The notes under the pieces: generated by a model
The model's database searches: none
What the model was told of the DNA's origin: nothing
Seen by the model: the letters and a program-made list of their open reading frames with translations, nothing else
From: a virus
Length of the DNA: 42,397 nucleotides
Strand: one strand, 5' to 3'
Virus record (IMG/VR): IMGVR_UViG_3300008262_000109
Coordinates: 1-42,397 of that record
Shown: piece after piece, positions 1 to 6,660 of the stretch
Layout of the letters: each line of letters begins with the position of its first letter
How positions within the stretch are numbered: the stretch's first letter is position 1
Made by a program: the position numbers and the translations under genes

Positions 1-112
1 TGCATCCCCCAGGTGCGGCAGCTCGCGATTCACGCCCTGCCCTGCATCCCCCAGGTGCGGCAGCTTGCGATTCACGCCCCGCCCTGCATCCCCCAGGTGC
101 GGCAGCTTGCGA
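1..112. repeat. 42-bp tandem repeat, 2.6 copies, in frame in dam
   Basis: Units at 1-42, 43-84 and 85-112 (partial) differ by only a few bases. The period is 42 bp, or 14 codons, so copy number can change without shifting the frame. The array lies exactly at the contig end, which suggests the assembly was cut in, or collapsed across, this array. Confidence 0.93.
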
Positions 113-552
113 AGGTGGCCATCAATCACCCGCCATGGACCGGGGCCAAACGGATCACCGATGCCGCAGGCGACCACGTAAAGCCACCAGCCGGCTGCCT
201 TGGCGTCATGGGCCTCGGGATCGCCCTCAAGCCATGCCACCAGGTCAGGCGTGCGACGCTGCTGCAGCCATGCCAAACGGGCGTGGTAGTCGATCTCGGC
301 CACCGGGCCCCAGGCATGATGGGCCACCTCGGCGGGGCTGAGCTGGATGGCTCGCCAGGTGTTGACCAACCACCCGTCAGCATCGTTCAGGGTTTCAACC
401 CGGCGGCCAGTGAAGTCAGGGCGGGCCAGCAGTACGGCGGCAGACCCGGCAAAGGGCTCGACATAGCCGGCGGGATCGCCGAGGGCCTGCCAGATACGGG
501 GCGCGGCGCGGCGTTTGCCACCGAAATAAGGGAAAGGGGCGGCCAACGTCAC
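1..552 (-). CDS. dam: Dam-type DNA adenine methyltransferase, N-terminal part (continues at 42397)
   Basis: Partial gene running off the left edge. It starts at a GTG (552-550) that overlaps the stop of the upstream winged-helix gene. The 184 visible codons show FGGK near residue 10 and EPFAGSAAVLL near residue 33, the AdoMet-binding motif I of the D12 class (N6-adenine) methyltransferases, and end in about 2.6 copies of a 14-residue repeat (LPHLGDAGRGVNR type). The catalytic DPPY motif is on the segment at the other end of the window (42077-42397), which joins this one in frame. The enzyme would methylate adenines in phage DNA, for protection from host restriction or for control; the target site is not visible. 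It is the last gene of the early minus-strand operon. The family assignment is secure; completeness of the join is not. Confidence 0.9.
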   Translation of the reverse strand, partial: MTLAAPFPYFGGKRRAAPRIWQALGDPAGYVEPFAGSAAVLLARPDFTGRRVETLNDADGWLVNTWRAIQLSPAEVAHHAWGPVAEIDYHARLAWLQQRRTPDLVAWLEGDPEAHDAKAAGWWLYVVACGIGDPFGPGPWRVIDGHLRKLPHLGDAGRGVNRKLPHLGDAGQGVNRELPHLGDA

Positions 553-851
553 GCCGGCCCCACGCGATGCACTTCCCAGTAGGCGCCAGGGCCTGCCTGC
601 AACTTGGCCTCGACCAATCCGTGTTTCATCAGCGCGGAAATGCGGCGGCTGACTGCGGATTGCGTGCAGCCCCAGCGGGCCTGCATTTCTGCCGTGGTTA
701 TCAGCGGGGTCAGGCCGGCCTGGAAGCGTGGCCCTAGCCAGTAGACCAGATCCAGGCAGTCGAGCAGGGCGCTATCGGGCACCCAGGCGCGCCGAAACAG
801 CAGGGCAGGCACCAGGACGGAGCGGTAACAAAAGTCTGGAGCTGTCGTCAT
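549..851 (-). CDS. small winged-helix DNA-binding protein (paralogue A)
   Basis: 100 residues from the ATG at 851, which overlaps the stop of the preceding gene by 4 bases (ATGA). A longer reading frame extends upstream but lies inside the previous gene. Residues about 45-85 (TTAEMQARWGCTQSAVSRRI then SALMKHGLVEAK) look like a helix-turn-helix plus wing of the MarR/winged-helix type. The C-terminus YWEVHRVGPA is almost identical to that of the adjacent 848-1132 gene, and LLDCL is shared as well, so the two are tandem paralogues. Probably a DNA-binding regulator or cofactor; target unknown. Lies between its paralogue and dam. Confidence 0.75.
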   Translation of the reverse strand: MTTAPDFCYRSVLVPALLFRRAWVPDSALLDCLDLVYWLGPRFQAGLTPLITTAEMQARWGCTQSAVSRRISALMKHGLVEAKLQAGPGAYWEVHRVGPA

Positions 852-1132
852 GCCGGCCCCACGCGATGCACTTCCCACCAGGCATTGCGGCCGGAGTGGT
901 AGGTGGTATCGACCAGCTTGGCAGCCTTGAGCGCATCCATGCGCTTGATTGCCTCACTATTTGAGCGGCACCACCAGGCCCGGCGCAGCTCTATCAAGGT
1001 GATCGGCTGGGGGATGATGTCGGGATGAAGTGTCTCCAGCTCTGCGGCCAGGGACAGGCAGTCCAGCAAAACGTCATCGGCAACCATGCCTCGGAGGGCG
1101 AGGGTGGTGCACAGAACGAAGGAGTCGATCAT
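848..1132 (-). CDS. small winged-helix-like protein (paralogue B)
   Basis: 94 residues from the ATG at 1132, overlapping the thymidylate kinase stop by 4 bases. It aligns with the downstream 549-851 product: LLDCLSLAAELE against LLDCLDLVYWLG, then a shared region predicted to be helix-turn-helix, then the common ending WEVHRVGPA. The recognition helix region (RRAWWCRSNSEAIKRMDALK) differs strongly from the paralogue, which suggests divergence of DNA target after duplication. A frame reaching 1480 is a shadow over the kinase gene. Function inferred from fold-like pattern only. Confidence 0.72.
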   Translation of the reverse strand: MIDSFVLCTTLALRGMVADDVLLDCLSLAAELETLHPDIIPQPITLIELRRAWWCRSNSEAIKRMDALKAAKLVDTTYHSGRNAWWEVHRVGPA

Positions 1133-1776
1133 TTGGTGGCCTCGATAAAATTTGTAATGATGCCGCGGCAGGCTTTTGTCACGTCGCCCACGGGCTGGTC
1201 TGCATTGACGCAGACCCAATCCCGTTGCATGGCCAGCTCCAGGAACCCATCGGCCACGCGGGCCAGAAACTCTGCCCCCTCCCTCTCGATGCGATCGGCC
1301 AGTTGGCCACCACGGCGGCGGCGGGACTCGGCGAGGGACACATCCAGCCAGATGGTTAGGTCGGGCTGGAGATCGCCGGTTGCGATGACCTCCAGGTCCT
1401 GGATCGCGCCGAGATTTAGCCCCCTGCCATAGCCCTGGTAGGCGGCTGTTGATCCGGTGAAGCGGTCGCAGATCACCCAATAGCCGGCATTGAGAGCCGG
1501 GCGGATGATCGTGGCGACGTGCTGGGCGCGGTCGGCTGCGTAAAGAATCAGTTCCGTTATGGGCTCGGGTCGCACGGCGTCGGGAGGGTGCAGCAGCAGC
1601 TCTCGCAGTGCCTGGCCCAGGGCCGTGCCACCAGGCTCACGGGTTGCCACCAGCTGAGCGTCTGGGGGCATCAGGCCGCTGGTGGGCAGCCAGTCGCGCA
1701 GGGCCTGTAGCTGGGTGGTTTTGCCGCAGCCGTCGATGCCTTCCAGCACGATGAAGGTGCCTCTGGTCGGGGTCAT
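1129..1776 (-). CDS. tmk: thymidylate (dTMP) kinase
   Basis: 215 residues from the ATG at 1776. It catalyses dTMP + ATP to dTDP + ADP in the cytoplasm. Seen: N-terminal P-loop GIDGCGKTT (residues 13-21), REPGGT (about 46-51), the nucleotide-binding CDRF...STAAYQGYGRG segment, and a basic LID stretch SRRRRGGQLADRIE. Length matches the family (about 205-215). Upstream in-frame codons to 1836 are rejected because the start at 1776 overlaps the previous gene's stop in the ATGA pattern used throughout this operon. With the dCTP deaminase at 10680-11297 it suggests the phage boosts dTTP supply; no thymidylate synthase was found. Confidence 0.95.
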   Translation of the reverse strand: MTPTRGTFIVLEGIDGCGKTTQLQALRDWLPTSGLMPPDAQLVATREPGGTALGQALRELLLHPPDAVRPEPITELILYAADRAQHVATIIRPALNAGYWVICDRFTGSTAAYQGYGRGLNLGAIQDLEVIATGDLQPDLTIWLDVSLAESRRRRGGQLADRIEREGAEFLARVADGFLELAMQRDWVCVNADQPVGDVTKACRGIITNFIEATK

Positions 1777-1919
1777 CGGTTGCTCCACCAAACGCGACCC
1801 CAGGCATGATGGTCGGAAGGGTCTGAGTTGATCCAACGCAAGCGGCCAAAGCAGCCAATCTCTGGAGTGGCAACGACCGGCCAGTAGGGCAATCGACTGG
1901 GGTTGTGGTTAATGACCAT
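1773..1919 (-). CDS. hypothetical 48-residue protein
   Basis: Starts at the ATG at 1919 and overlaps the kinase start by 4 bases. It is rich in Trp, Pro and aromatics (RLPYWPVV, GRVWWSNR) and has no motif I recognise. The frame is open up to an ATG at 1994 (73 residues), but that longer version would overlap the small membrane gene at 1909-2079 by 86 bases; the shorter start leaves an 11-base overlap and is preferred. Operon position supports expression; function unknown. Confidence 0.5.
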   Translation of the reverse strand: MVINHNPSRLPYWPVVATPEIGCFGRLRWINSDPSDHHAWGRVWWSNR

Positions 1920-2079
1920 GGTCGCTTCGTGCTCCCAGCGCCTCCAGCGCCGGGGGGTCAGCAGGCGGACAATGGTGTGAAGGGTTGGGCTCATGGTTGA
2001 ATCCCGTGCGGATAAAGTTGAATAACAATTTGGTAAACAAAAAGCAGATCCAAAACACTGCCCAAGCGTCCCGCTTCAC
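1909..2079 (-). CDS. small membrane protein, 56 residues
   Basis: Starts at a GTG (2079-2077) that overlaps the upstream stop codon (GTGA). Residues about 4-22 (AWAVFWICFLFTKLLFNF) form one strongly hydrophobic segment following a short basic N-terminus (KRD), so a single-pass inner-membrane protein is likely. The tail is hydrophilic and Pro/His-rich. Such peptides in phage early operons can be host-takeover or superinfection proteins, or holin-like, but nothing here decides. The 1773-1919 gene begins inside its 3' end. Confidence 0.5.
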   Translation of the reverse strand: MKRDAWAVFWICFLFTKLLFNFIRTGFNHEPNPSHHCPPADPPALEALGARSDHGH

Positions 2080-3206
2080 GCCTCCCCCTCCCCAGCCTGG
2101 GGCGCTGACCCAACACCAAACACCGCCATGGTCTGGGAATCCCACGGCCCGACCGCTGCCCGTTTGAGCACAGTTACGACCGTGCCGACGCCGTCCTGAA
2201 ACGCCTCCCCAAGGAGCCCGCTATGGCCGCCTGAGTAATCGTGGCAGCCCTGGGCCAGGCGGATGGCGTCCAGGAATGTGGGATGGGGTGGCTGGACATC
2301 CCCAGCCTGGGGCGCTGGCAGTGGAATGGCGCACAACTGCATGTCGCATTTGTATGCGCCGGCGCCAGGGTCTTTCCATCCATTAAATGAGCCTCCACGT
2401 TTCATGGCGTTTTCAAACTCATCAGAACGGCACCAAGCCACCGGCACCCCCTGCAGAGCGGCCAGCTCGGCGGCTTGCTGCTGCTTGGCCCAGGCAATGG
2501 CCAGCAGGGCCGACGTGCGCCAGGTGGGTTCGCCGCCGGATCGGTACTCCGCAAACGCGGCGTCCTTCCATTGCCCCATCAGTTCGTCGCTCGGCACCTC
2601 CCCCGGCTCCGGCGCGGGCGGGGTGGTGGGGTGGCCCCATTGAGCAAGGCGCTCGTTCATTCCCTGTTGGCACGCAGCCTTGGCATCGTCTACGGAATTG
2701 AACGCCCCGAACCAATCTCCCCAGGGCGTCTCGTCAACGGTTGGGCTGTCATATTCATTCCAGCTTTTCCAAGTGATTAGGAATCGACCGAACGGCGTTT
2801 TAGCAATGCAATGGTCATATCTACACGTCTCGCTGGGTGGCATGTTGTCGGTCCATTGAAGGCTTGGCCCCTCCCCCTCCGGCTCAGCCTTCAGGGCGGC
2901 GCGGGCGTTAAAGAAGGCGCCGTCCCACGCGCTAGTTGTGGCGTGCCGATGGCTGAGTTCGATTAACCGCTCCAGGGCGGTGCGGATGGCGGGGGGTGTG
3001 GCTGGTGTCTCCGGCTCAGCTTTCAGGGCGACAGCGGCGGTGGCGCGGGCCTGCGCCCATGCCAGTTGCTCAGATGTATCCAACGAATCCCACTGGTTAA
3101 ATTCGTCGGCTTGGGCGTTCCATTGCTGCCGAAGGTCATCCTCCGAAAAGGGGCCCAAAGGAATGTCGTCACTGGTCGTGGCGGCTCGAAAGGTTGGGGT
3201 GGTCAT
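2076..3206 (-). CDS. hypothetical mosaic protein, 376 residues
   Basis: Start chosen at the ATG at 3206, preceded by AGAGG. An alternative ATG at 3248 (14 more residues) overlaps the ssb stop and would also couple translation. The protein looks modular: two LKAEPE segments (about residues 62 and 103), a Trp-rich middle (WGDWFGAF), an ELAALQGVPVAWCRSDEFEN module and two APQAG segments near the end that share DNA-level similarity (around 2092 and 2302). The VPVAWCR module resembles the reshuffled Ea22/Ead-like accessory proteins of lambdoid phages. No enzyme motif seen. Part of the early minus-strand operon. Confidence 0.72.
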   Translation of the reverse strand: MTTPTFRAATTSDDIPLGPFSEDDLRQQWNAQADEFNQWDSLDTSEQLAWAQARATAAVALKAEPETPATPPAIRTALERLIELSHRHATTSAWDGAFFNARAALKAEPEGEGPSLQWTDNMPPSETCRYDHCIAKTPFGRFLITWKSWNEYDSPTVDETPWGDWFGAFNSVDDAKAACQQGMNERLAQWGHPTTPPAPEPGEVPSDELMGQWKDAAFAEYRSGGEPTWRTSALLAIAWAKQQQAAELAALQGVPVAWCRSDEFENAMKRGGSFNGWKDPGAGAYKCDMQLCAIPLPAPQAGDVQPPHPTFLDAIRLAQGCHDYSGGHSGLLGEAFQDGVGTVVTVLKRAAVGPWDSQTMAVFGVGSAPQAGEGEA

Positions 3207-3247
3207 GGGCCTCTGGTGAGTGATTTTGATTCGATCGGGGGCGGCCA

Positions 3248-3727
3248 TCAGAAGGGGATCTCATCGTCTTTTGGCTGGCTGCCCAGGGGCGCTGTGCCCC
3301 ATGTCGATGCTGCTGCCGGTGCGGCAGGGCGGGCTGCTGGGGGGGCAGCCTGCTGTCCCCGGCCTGGCTTGGCCATCAGCTCAAACGCCTCGACGTTGAC
3401 CACCACGCCGCGCCGTTCTTCGCCGGTGTTGCGATCTGTCCAGGTTTCGGTTTCTACTTGGCCGTTAACATTCACCAGGTCGCCCTTACGGGCAACATCA
3501 GCGAAGGACTGGGCCTTGTCATTCCACAATTTCAGCTTGAAGCCATAGGGCTTTTGCCCGTCGTCGCGTTTCTGGCCGGGGCGGTTCACCAGCAGCCGGG
3601 CGTTACAAACACTGGCGCCAGACCCGAAATACTTCATCTCAGGATCAGCGGCCAGGCGGCCGATAAAACGCCACTGATTGCATTCGATTAGCTGGGTTAG
3701 GAGGTCGTTTGGTGCTGGTGCTGTCAT
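3248..3727 (-). CDS. ssb: single-stranded DNA-binding protein
   Basis: 159 residues. OB-fold pattern: FIGRLAADPEMKYFGSGASV near residues 21-40, then KLKLWNDKAQSFADVARKGDLV and the strand VNGQVETETWTDRNTG. A Pro/Ala-rich flexible linker (about 123-140) leads to the acidic, hydrophobic tip DDEIPF that SSBs use to recruit partners. It coats single-stranded DNA during replication and recombination. Sits just downstream of the exonuclease and the 230-residue unknown, a typical phage recombination cluster, and is followed with overlap by the mosaic 376-residue gene. Confidence 0.95.
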   Translation of the reverse strand: MTAPAPNDLLTQLIECNQWRFIGRLAADPEMKYFGSGASVCNARLLVNRPGQKRDDGQKPYGFKLKLWNDKAQSFADVARKGDLVNVNGQVETETWTDRNTGEERRGVVVNVEAFELMAKPGRGQQAAPPAARPAAPAAASTWGTAPLGSQPKDDEIPF

Positions 3728-3764
3728 GTCGGGTGATTGGTGAGATTAAGTTGATCAGCCAAGG

Positions 3765-4457
3765 TCAGGCGGACCAGCCGATAGGTGGGTCTTCGGGATC
3801 GTCGGCAGGGATCTCGGGGTCGGGCTCGGCAGCGGCAGGCGCTGCATTGAATTTCTCGACGGTCTGAGGGCTGATGCCCTGTTTGGCGATCCTGGCCAGC
3901 ACATCAGGCGGTGCGCCCCCTAGGTCGCTGGTGTTGCCCTGGCTGTATTCCAGAACAAACGCGGCAATGCCTGCATCAGTCAGGCCAGATTGGCAGCAGG
4001 CGGCATAGGCCTGGGCCACCAGGTCTTCGGTGGGTGGCGCTGCCACTGGCGCCGGGGCGGCCAGAGCAGCAGGCAACGGCTGCACCTTGTAGGGCACGCG
4101 CTTCCCACGCGAGGCCGTGAGGATGACTGTAATCGGCCCGTTGATGTGCGACAGATGCGACAGTCGGATTCCGCCTACTTGCTGGCCCCCGTACATGGCC
4201 CCGGGTTCCCTAAAAATAGTAATTTCTCGCCCAACGTAGTGCGAAGAATCGGGACCCCAAGCTTCTGCCAAGACTCGGCGCATGGATTTGCAGGGTCGCC
4301 AAGGCCTGCCGTTATCACCGTCAAAATGGATCGATACGGGCTGCTCTGATTTGAGGGCAACGTCTACCTTCGTAACCGTGATGGTGCGCGGGCCAATAAT
4401 CAAATCATCGGCATTCATTTGATCGGACTTCGGCGCCAGTGTTGCAGTAATGTCCAT
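3765..4457 (-). CDS. recombination-cluster protein, 230 residues, function unproven
   Basis: Begins MDITATLAPKSDQMNADDLI and shares its start with the end of the exonuclease gene (ATGA overlap at 4457). I recognise the N-terminal two-thirds (ITVTKVDV, IHFDGDNGRPW, PCKSMRRVLAEAWG, GGIRLSHLSHI) as a conserved phage protein usually found next to YqaJ exonucleases, without a named activity. An Ala/Pro-rich linker (about 128-145) precedes a helical domain (SGLTDAGIAAFVLEYSQG) and an acidic C-terminus (PADDPEDPP). It occupies the place where an annealing protein (Red-beta, RecT or Erf) would be expected, so an annealing or loading role is a reasonable guess. Confidence 0.82.
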   Translation of the reverse strand: MDITATLAPKSDQMNADDLIIGPRTITVTKVDVALKSEQPVSIHFDGDNGRPWRPCKSMRRVLAEAWGPDSSHYVGREITIFREPGAMYGGQQVGGIRLSHLSHINGPITVILTASRGKRVPYKVQPLPAALAAPAPVAAPPTEDLVAQAYAACCQSGLTDAGIAAFVLEYSQGNTSDLGGAPPDVLARIAKQGISPQTVEKFNAAPAAAEPDPEIPADDPEDPPIGWSA

Positions 4458-5134
4458 CAGAAAATCTCCTGCTCAGGTTGGATAGGATCGGTTGCTGGGA
4501 AAATGTCGGCCATCAAGGTGTAAAGCCTCATCATCCGCTGCAGTTCAGCCTCAGCGGCCTTTGCTGCGGCAATCAGTTGTGCAATCGCCAGTTCGTCACG
4601 CTCGCAGCGGTGAATGAACAGCGGCAGTCCGGGGGCGTAACTGATGTAGTCGCACCAGGCGCGGCCAGTGACAGCAAGCCCCGCTTGCACTTGCGGCACA
4701 TACTCGGCTGGCACCTCATTGCTTAGCAGCGATCGAAGGTGGTTCTTCTGCCGGGGGCTTTTGATCTCAATCAGGCCGTCATCACCCATTAGCCCGTCGG
4801 GGCTGTAGCCGATCACGGTGCCGTCGAAATCACAGGTGACAAATCCGCACTCCTGCACCGGTGCTCGGTGCTGGGCGTAGATGTCACGGGCCAGCGGTTC
4901 CAGCAGGTGGCCGCGTGCCATGTCGTCGCCGTAGAAGCTGGGCTCGCTCTCACCGGTGATCCGCTCGGCCAGCAGCTGCAGCAACTGGGCGCGGCTGCTG
5001 TCGTTGTTGGCAGGCTTGCCGGTGCCAGTGAGAAGGCGGCTAATGGCAGATGCCGTGATCATTCCCCGGCGCAGCGCGTGCCATTCGTCGCTGCCTTGCT
5101 CGATGTGGTGGTGATAAATCGGAGTTGTTTTCAT
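4457..5134 (-). CDS. YqaJ-family (lambda-exonuclease-like) recombination nuclease
   Basis: 225 residues from the ATG at 5134, which overlaps the previous stop. Longer frames to 5185 cover the upstream gene. Motifs of the PD-(D/E)XK exonuclease fold: QGSDEWHALRRGMITAS near residues 12-28 (the family's RxGxxTAS), ARGHLLEPLARDIY (about 91-104), GYSPDGLMGDDGLIEIKSPR (about 126-145, with Asp, Glu and Lys catalytic), and EYVPQVQAGLAVTG. Such enzymes digest the 5' strand of double-stranded ends to expose single strands for annealing, feeding recombination and concatemer formation. Its likely partners are the next two genes (230-residue unknown and SSB). Confidence 0.92.
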   Translation of the reverse strand: MKTTPIYHHHIEQGSDEWHALRRGMITASAISRLLTGTGKPANNDSSRAQLLQLLAERITGESEPSFYGDDMARGHLLEPLARDIYAQHRAPVQECGFVTCDFDGTVIGYSPDGLMGDDGLIEIKSPRQKNHLRSLLSNEVPAEYVPQVQAGLAVTGRAWCDYISYAPGLPLFIHRCERDELAIAQLIAAAKAAEAELQRMMRLYTLMADIFPATDPIQPEQEIF

Positions 5135-5334
5135 GTTTCCCCCTGGCTGCTTGACTTCATCCTGCGCCAATCGTCGATCATCCACTGGATGGCGCCAGAC
5201 CTTTTCAGGTTTTGCTCAAGCATCACGACCCGAACATCGCCTAGCTGAACATCGTTCAGGGAAATGGTCATTGATGTCCGTCGCTTTGGTGGGTTGTACT
5301 GCCGTGCCCGTTTGGGGCGCATCGGGTTTGCCAT
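5131..5334 (-). CDS. small hypothetical protein, 67 residues
   Basis: Overlaps neighbours on both sides (5334 with the upstream stop, 5131 with the exonuclease start). The basic N-terminus (RPKRARQYNPPKRR) is followed by TISLNDVQLGDVRVVML and IQWMIDDWRRMK, a strand-then-helices layout vaguely like a ribbon-helix-helix protein. An internal ATG at 5271 would give just that 46-residue part. DNA binding is only a suggestion. Confidence 0.55.
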   Translation of the reverse strand: MANPMRPKRARQYNPPKRRTSMTISLNDVQLGDVRVVMLEQNLKRSGAIQWMIDDWRRMKSSSQGET

Positions 5335-5615
5335 CAGGACGACAGTCCCCTTTCGCGTGCTCGGCGAGCTTGCCAGTTGCGTTGGCGCAAGGCGTTCTGA
5401 AACTCAACATCATGCGATGTTTCCGCCCTTGACAATGGAGCCCGGTAAAAATTTCTGGGGGGTGTTGGCTGGTTGATCTTTTCCCCCAGCGCATCACGAA
5501 TCTTGCACAATTCCTCCCAGGCGCTTTTGTCGTCAAGGGCGTTAATCTGCGCTCGGTGCTCGGCTTCGGCCATGTCTGCAGATAGCCGCCGATGATAGTC
5601 AACTTCCCCTTTCAT
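5334..5615 (-). CDS. hypothetical charged helical protein, 93 residues
   Basis: Start at the ATG at 5615, which overlaps the stop of the 37-residue membrane peptide gene (ATGA) and has GGGGCGA just upstream. A TTG at 5672 would be possible but lies in that peptide gene. The sequence is highly charged and predicted mostly helical (DMAEAEHRAQINALDDKSAW, CKIRDALGEK), with a basic end RQRNWQARRARERG. No family recognised. Confidence 0.6.
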   Translation of the reverse strand: MKGEVDYHRRLSADMAEAEHRAQINALDDKSAWEELCKIRDALGEKINQPTPPRNFYRAPLSRAETSHDVEFQNALRQRNWQARRARERGLSS

Positions 5616-5725
5616 TCGCCCCAGACGCGAAGGACCAGGTTGGTAATCATGGGGCCTGTCAGCTTGGCGCAACCAATAGCAAATAGCACCATAAACACAA
5701 TCGAAAGAAAGTCAAGAAACATCAT
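5612..5725 (-). CDS. 37-residue membrane peptide
   Basis: Too short for usual gene calling. The frame starts MMFLDFLSIVFMVLFAIGCA, a complete transmembrane segment, followed by KLTGPMITNLVLRVWGE. Its ATG overlaps the upstream stop and its stop overlaps the downstream ATG, both in the 4-base ATGA arrangement shared by the operon, which is strong positional support. Function unknown; could be a holin-like or membrane-targeting accessory peptide. Confidence 0.6.
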   Translation of the reverse strand: MMFLDFLSIVFMVLFAIGCAKLTGPMITNLVLRVWGE

Positions 5726-6132
5726 TGCCCAACCCTCGCAACGTTGGGCGCGGGGCAGCTGTGACGGCCGAAGTGGACGCCAACCAGAACGCTCGCGCCT
5801 GCGAGGAAAGCTGCAGCAAACAAGCCGAGAAGGGCCTTTTCGGTCTTGGTAAACCCAGGCGCGGGGGCAATCCCGGTATCAAGCTGCTCAACCAAGTCGT
5901 CGAGCCCATCGGCTGCAATGTTTAGTGATTGAATGCAACGGCTTGGGCTGATGCGGTCCCAAACACTGCGGAGGCTTGTGAGCCGCCTCAAGATGTTGTC
6001 CAGTTTGTGAGCCGGAAGCAATGGCCGAATCGCCATGAATGGATGGGCGAGGGACCCCAGAACAATAACCCAAAACCACGCTTTAAAACACGTTTTGAAA
6101 CACGCTTCAAAACGTGAAACCGTGGGGGCCAT
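5722..6132 (-). CDS. membrane protein with short N-terminal repeat, 136 residues
   Basis: First gene of the early minus-strand operon. The N-terminus contains a short repeat of 12-base units (FEACFKTCFKAWFW, residues about 8-21, DNA at 6079-6114) that runs into a hydrophobic helix (WVIVLGSLAHPFMAI). After a charged helical middle (KLDNILRRLTSLRSVWDRIS, DGLDDLVEQLD) there is a second transmembrane helix (LLGLFAAAFLAGASVLVGV). Likely two-pass inner-membrane protein; role unknown. The repeat-plus-membrane-helix plan resembles the plus-strand gene at 9242-9760. Confidence 0.7.
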   Translation of the reverse strand: MAPTVSRFEACFKTCFKAWFWVIVLGSLAHPFMAIRPLLPAHKLDNILRRLTSLRSVWDRISPSRCIQSLNIAADGLDDLVEQLDTGIAPAPGFTKTEKALLGLFAAAFLAGASVLVGVHFGRHSCPAPNVARVGQ

Positions 6133-6211
6133 GGCCAGACCCTTTGCAGCAGCTAGCTAACGGTGGGATTGTGACAGGTTGCTAAGTGGTTGGGGGATGG
6201 GGTGCTGGGGC
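6133..6211. promoter_or_regulatory. divergent early control region
   Basis: Gap between the minus-strand operon (start 6132) and the plus-strand module at 6212. It carries TTGTGACAGGTT at 6169-6180; its reverse complement contains CCTGTCACA, the block found on the plus strand in the three repeated promoter modules. On the minus strand this block is followed by GTTAGCTAGC, partly like the GTGCGTTA element. This suggests one factor controls both directions; no clear -35/-10 pair for the minus operon can be fixed by eye. Confidence 0.45.
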
Positions 6212-6255
6212 GTCACAGGTGCGTTATTGTCTGTTCACCGGAGGCGAGAGCCTCC
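6212..6255 (+). promoter_or_regulatory. repeated promoter + 5' hairpin module, copy A
   Basis: GTCACAGGTGCGTTATTGT at 6212-6230 contains a -10-like TATTGT (6225-6230). Nine bases later comes a perfect 6-bp hairpin with a GAGA tetraloop (6240-6255), so the transcript would begin at or just before the stem. Same block and same spacing as copies B and C. Precedes the 65-residue gene at 6271. Copy A lacks the upstream half shared by B and C. Confidence 0.65.
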
Positions 6256-6270
6256 ACCGCACTCCCACCC

Positions 6271-6468
6271 ATGGGCGCCATCGCTGACACCCTCCGCGCC
6301 ACCCTGCGGGACCTGGCACAAGCCGACGCCCGCCTCTACCGGGGCCTGGCCGACGAGCTGGGGACAACCGCCCCGGCGCTTCCTGGCGCTGCCACCGAGG
6401 CCGAGCTGGCTGCTGCCGTGGCTCTCCTGCGGGCCCACGGCTACCGGGTCACGCCACCCGGGGGGTGA
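6271..6468 (+). CDS. hypothetical 65-residue helical protein
   Basis: Starts at the ATG 15 bases after the copy A hairpin; the frame is open further up but that stretch is the promoter module. The product (ADTLRATLRDLAQADARLYR, then AATEAELAAAVALLRAHGYR) looks like two amphipathic helices with a short loop and a VTPPGG end. The stop codon lies in the loop of a GGGGG/CCCCC hairpin. Function not recognised. Confidence 0.65.
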   Translation: MGAIADTLRATLRDLAQADARLYRGLADELGTTAPALPGAATEAELAAAVALLRAHGYRVTPPGG

Positions 6469-6510
6469 GCCCCCAGGGGGCCAATCACAACAATCTGTGA
6501 ACTGGCCCCC
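6460..6510 (+). terminator. two overlapping hairpins after the 65-residue gene
   Basis: One stem is GGGGG/CCCCC around the stop codon (6461-6474). A second, GGGGGCCA (6476-6483) with TGGCCCCC (6503-6510), has a 19-base loop containing CAATCTGTGAAC. There is no T-run after either, so intrinsic termination is uncertain; the second stem doubles as the left half of promoter module copy B. Confidence 0.4.
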
Positions 6511-6571
6511 CCATACCGCCTTACCCTGTCACGGGTGCGTTACAGTCAATTCATCGGAGGCGAAAGCCCCC
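6481..6571 (+). promoter_or_regulatory. repeated promoter + 5' hairpin module, copy B (full)
   Basis: The left part (6481-6504) ends in GTGAACTG and matches copy C at 20 of 24 positions. After 23 intervening bases comes GTCACGGGTGCGTTACAGT (6528-6546) with -10-like TACAGT (6541-6546). Nine bases later is the GGAGGC-GAAA-GCCCCC hairpin (6556-6571, one mismatch). Precedes the gene at 6661. Confidence 0.65.
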
Positions 6572-6660
6572 ACCGATCGCCAGCCGGCTACAGGCGTCAA
6601 ACCGAGCCGAACCGCCCCAGCAGTCCGGGGCAACCAACCACCACCCTCGCCTCTCCAGTC

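Noticed and set aside
1-112. Repeats at the left end as a CRISPR array
   Set aside because: No spacers; contiguous 42-bp units encode a protein repeat in frame.
13-582. Long plus-strand frame of 189 codons at the left end
   Set aside because: Antisense to the methyltransferase; the repeat period of 42 keeps both strands open. The minus strand has clear family motifs.
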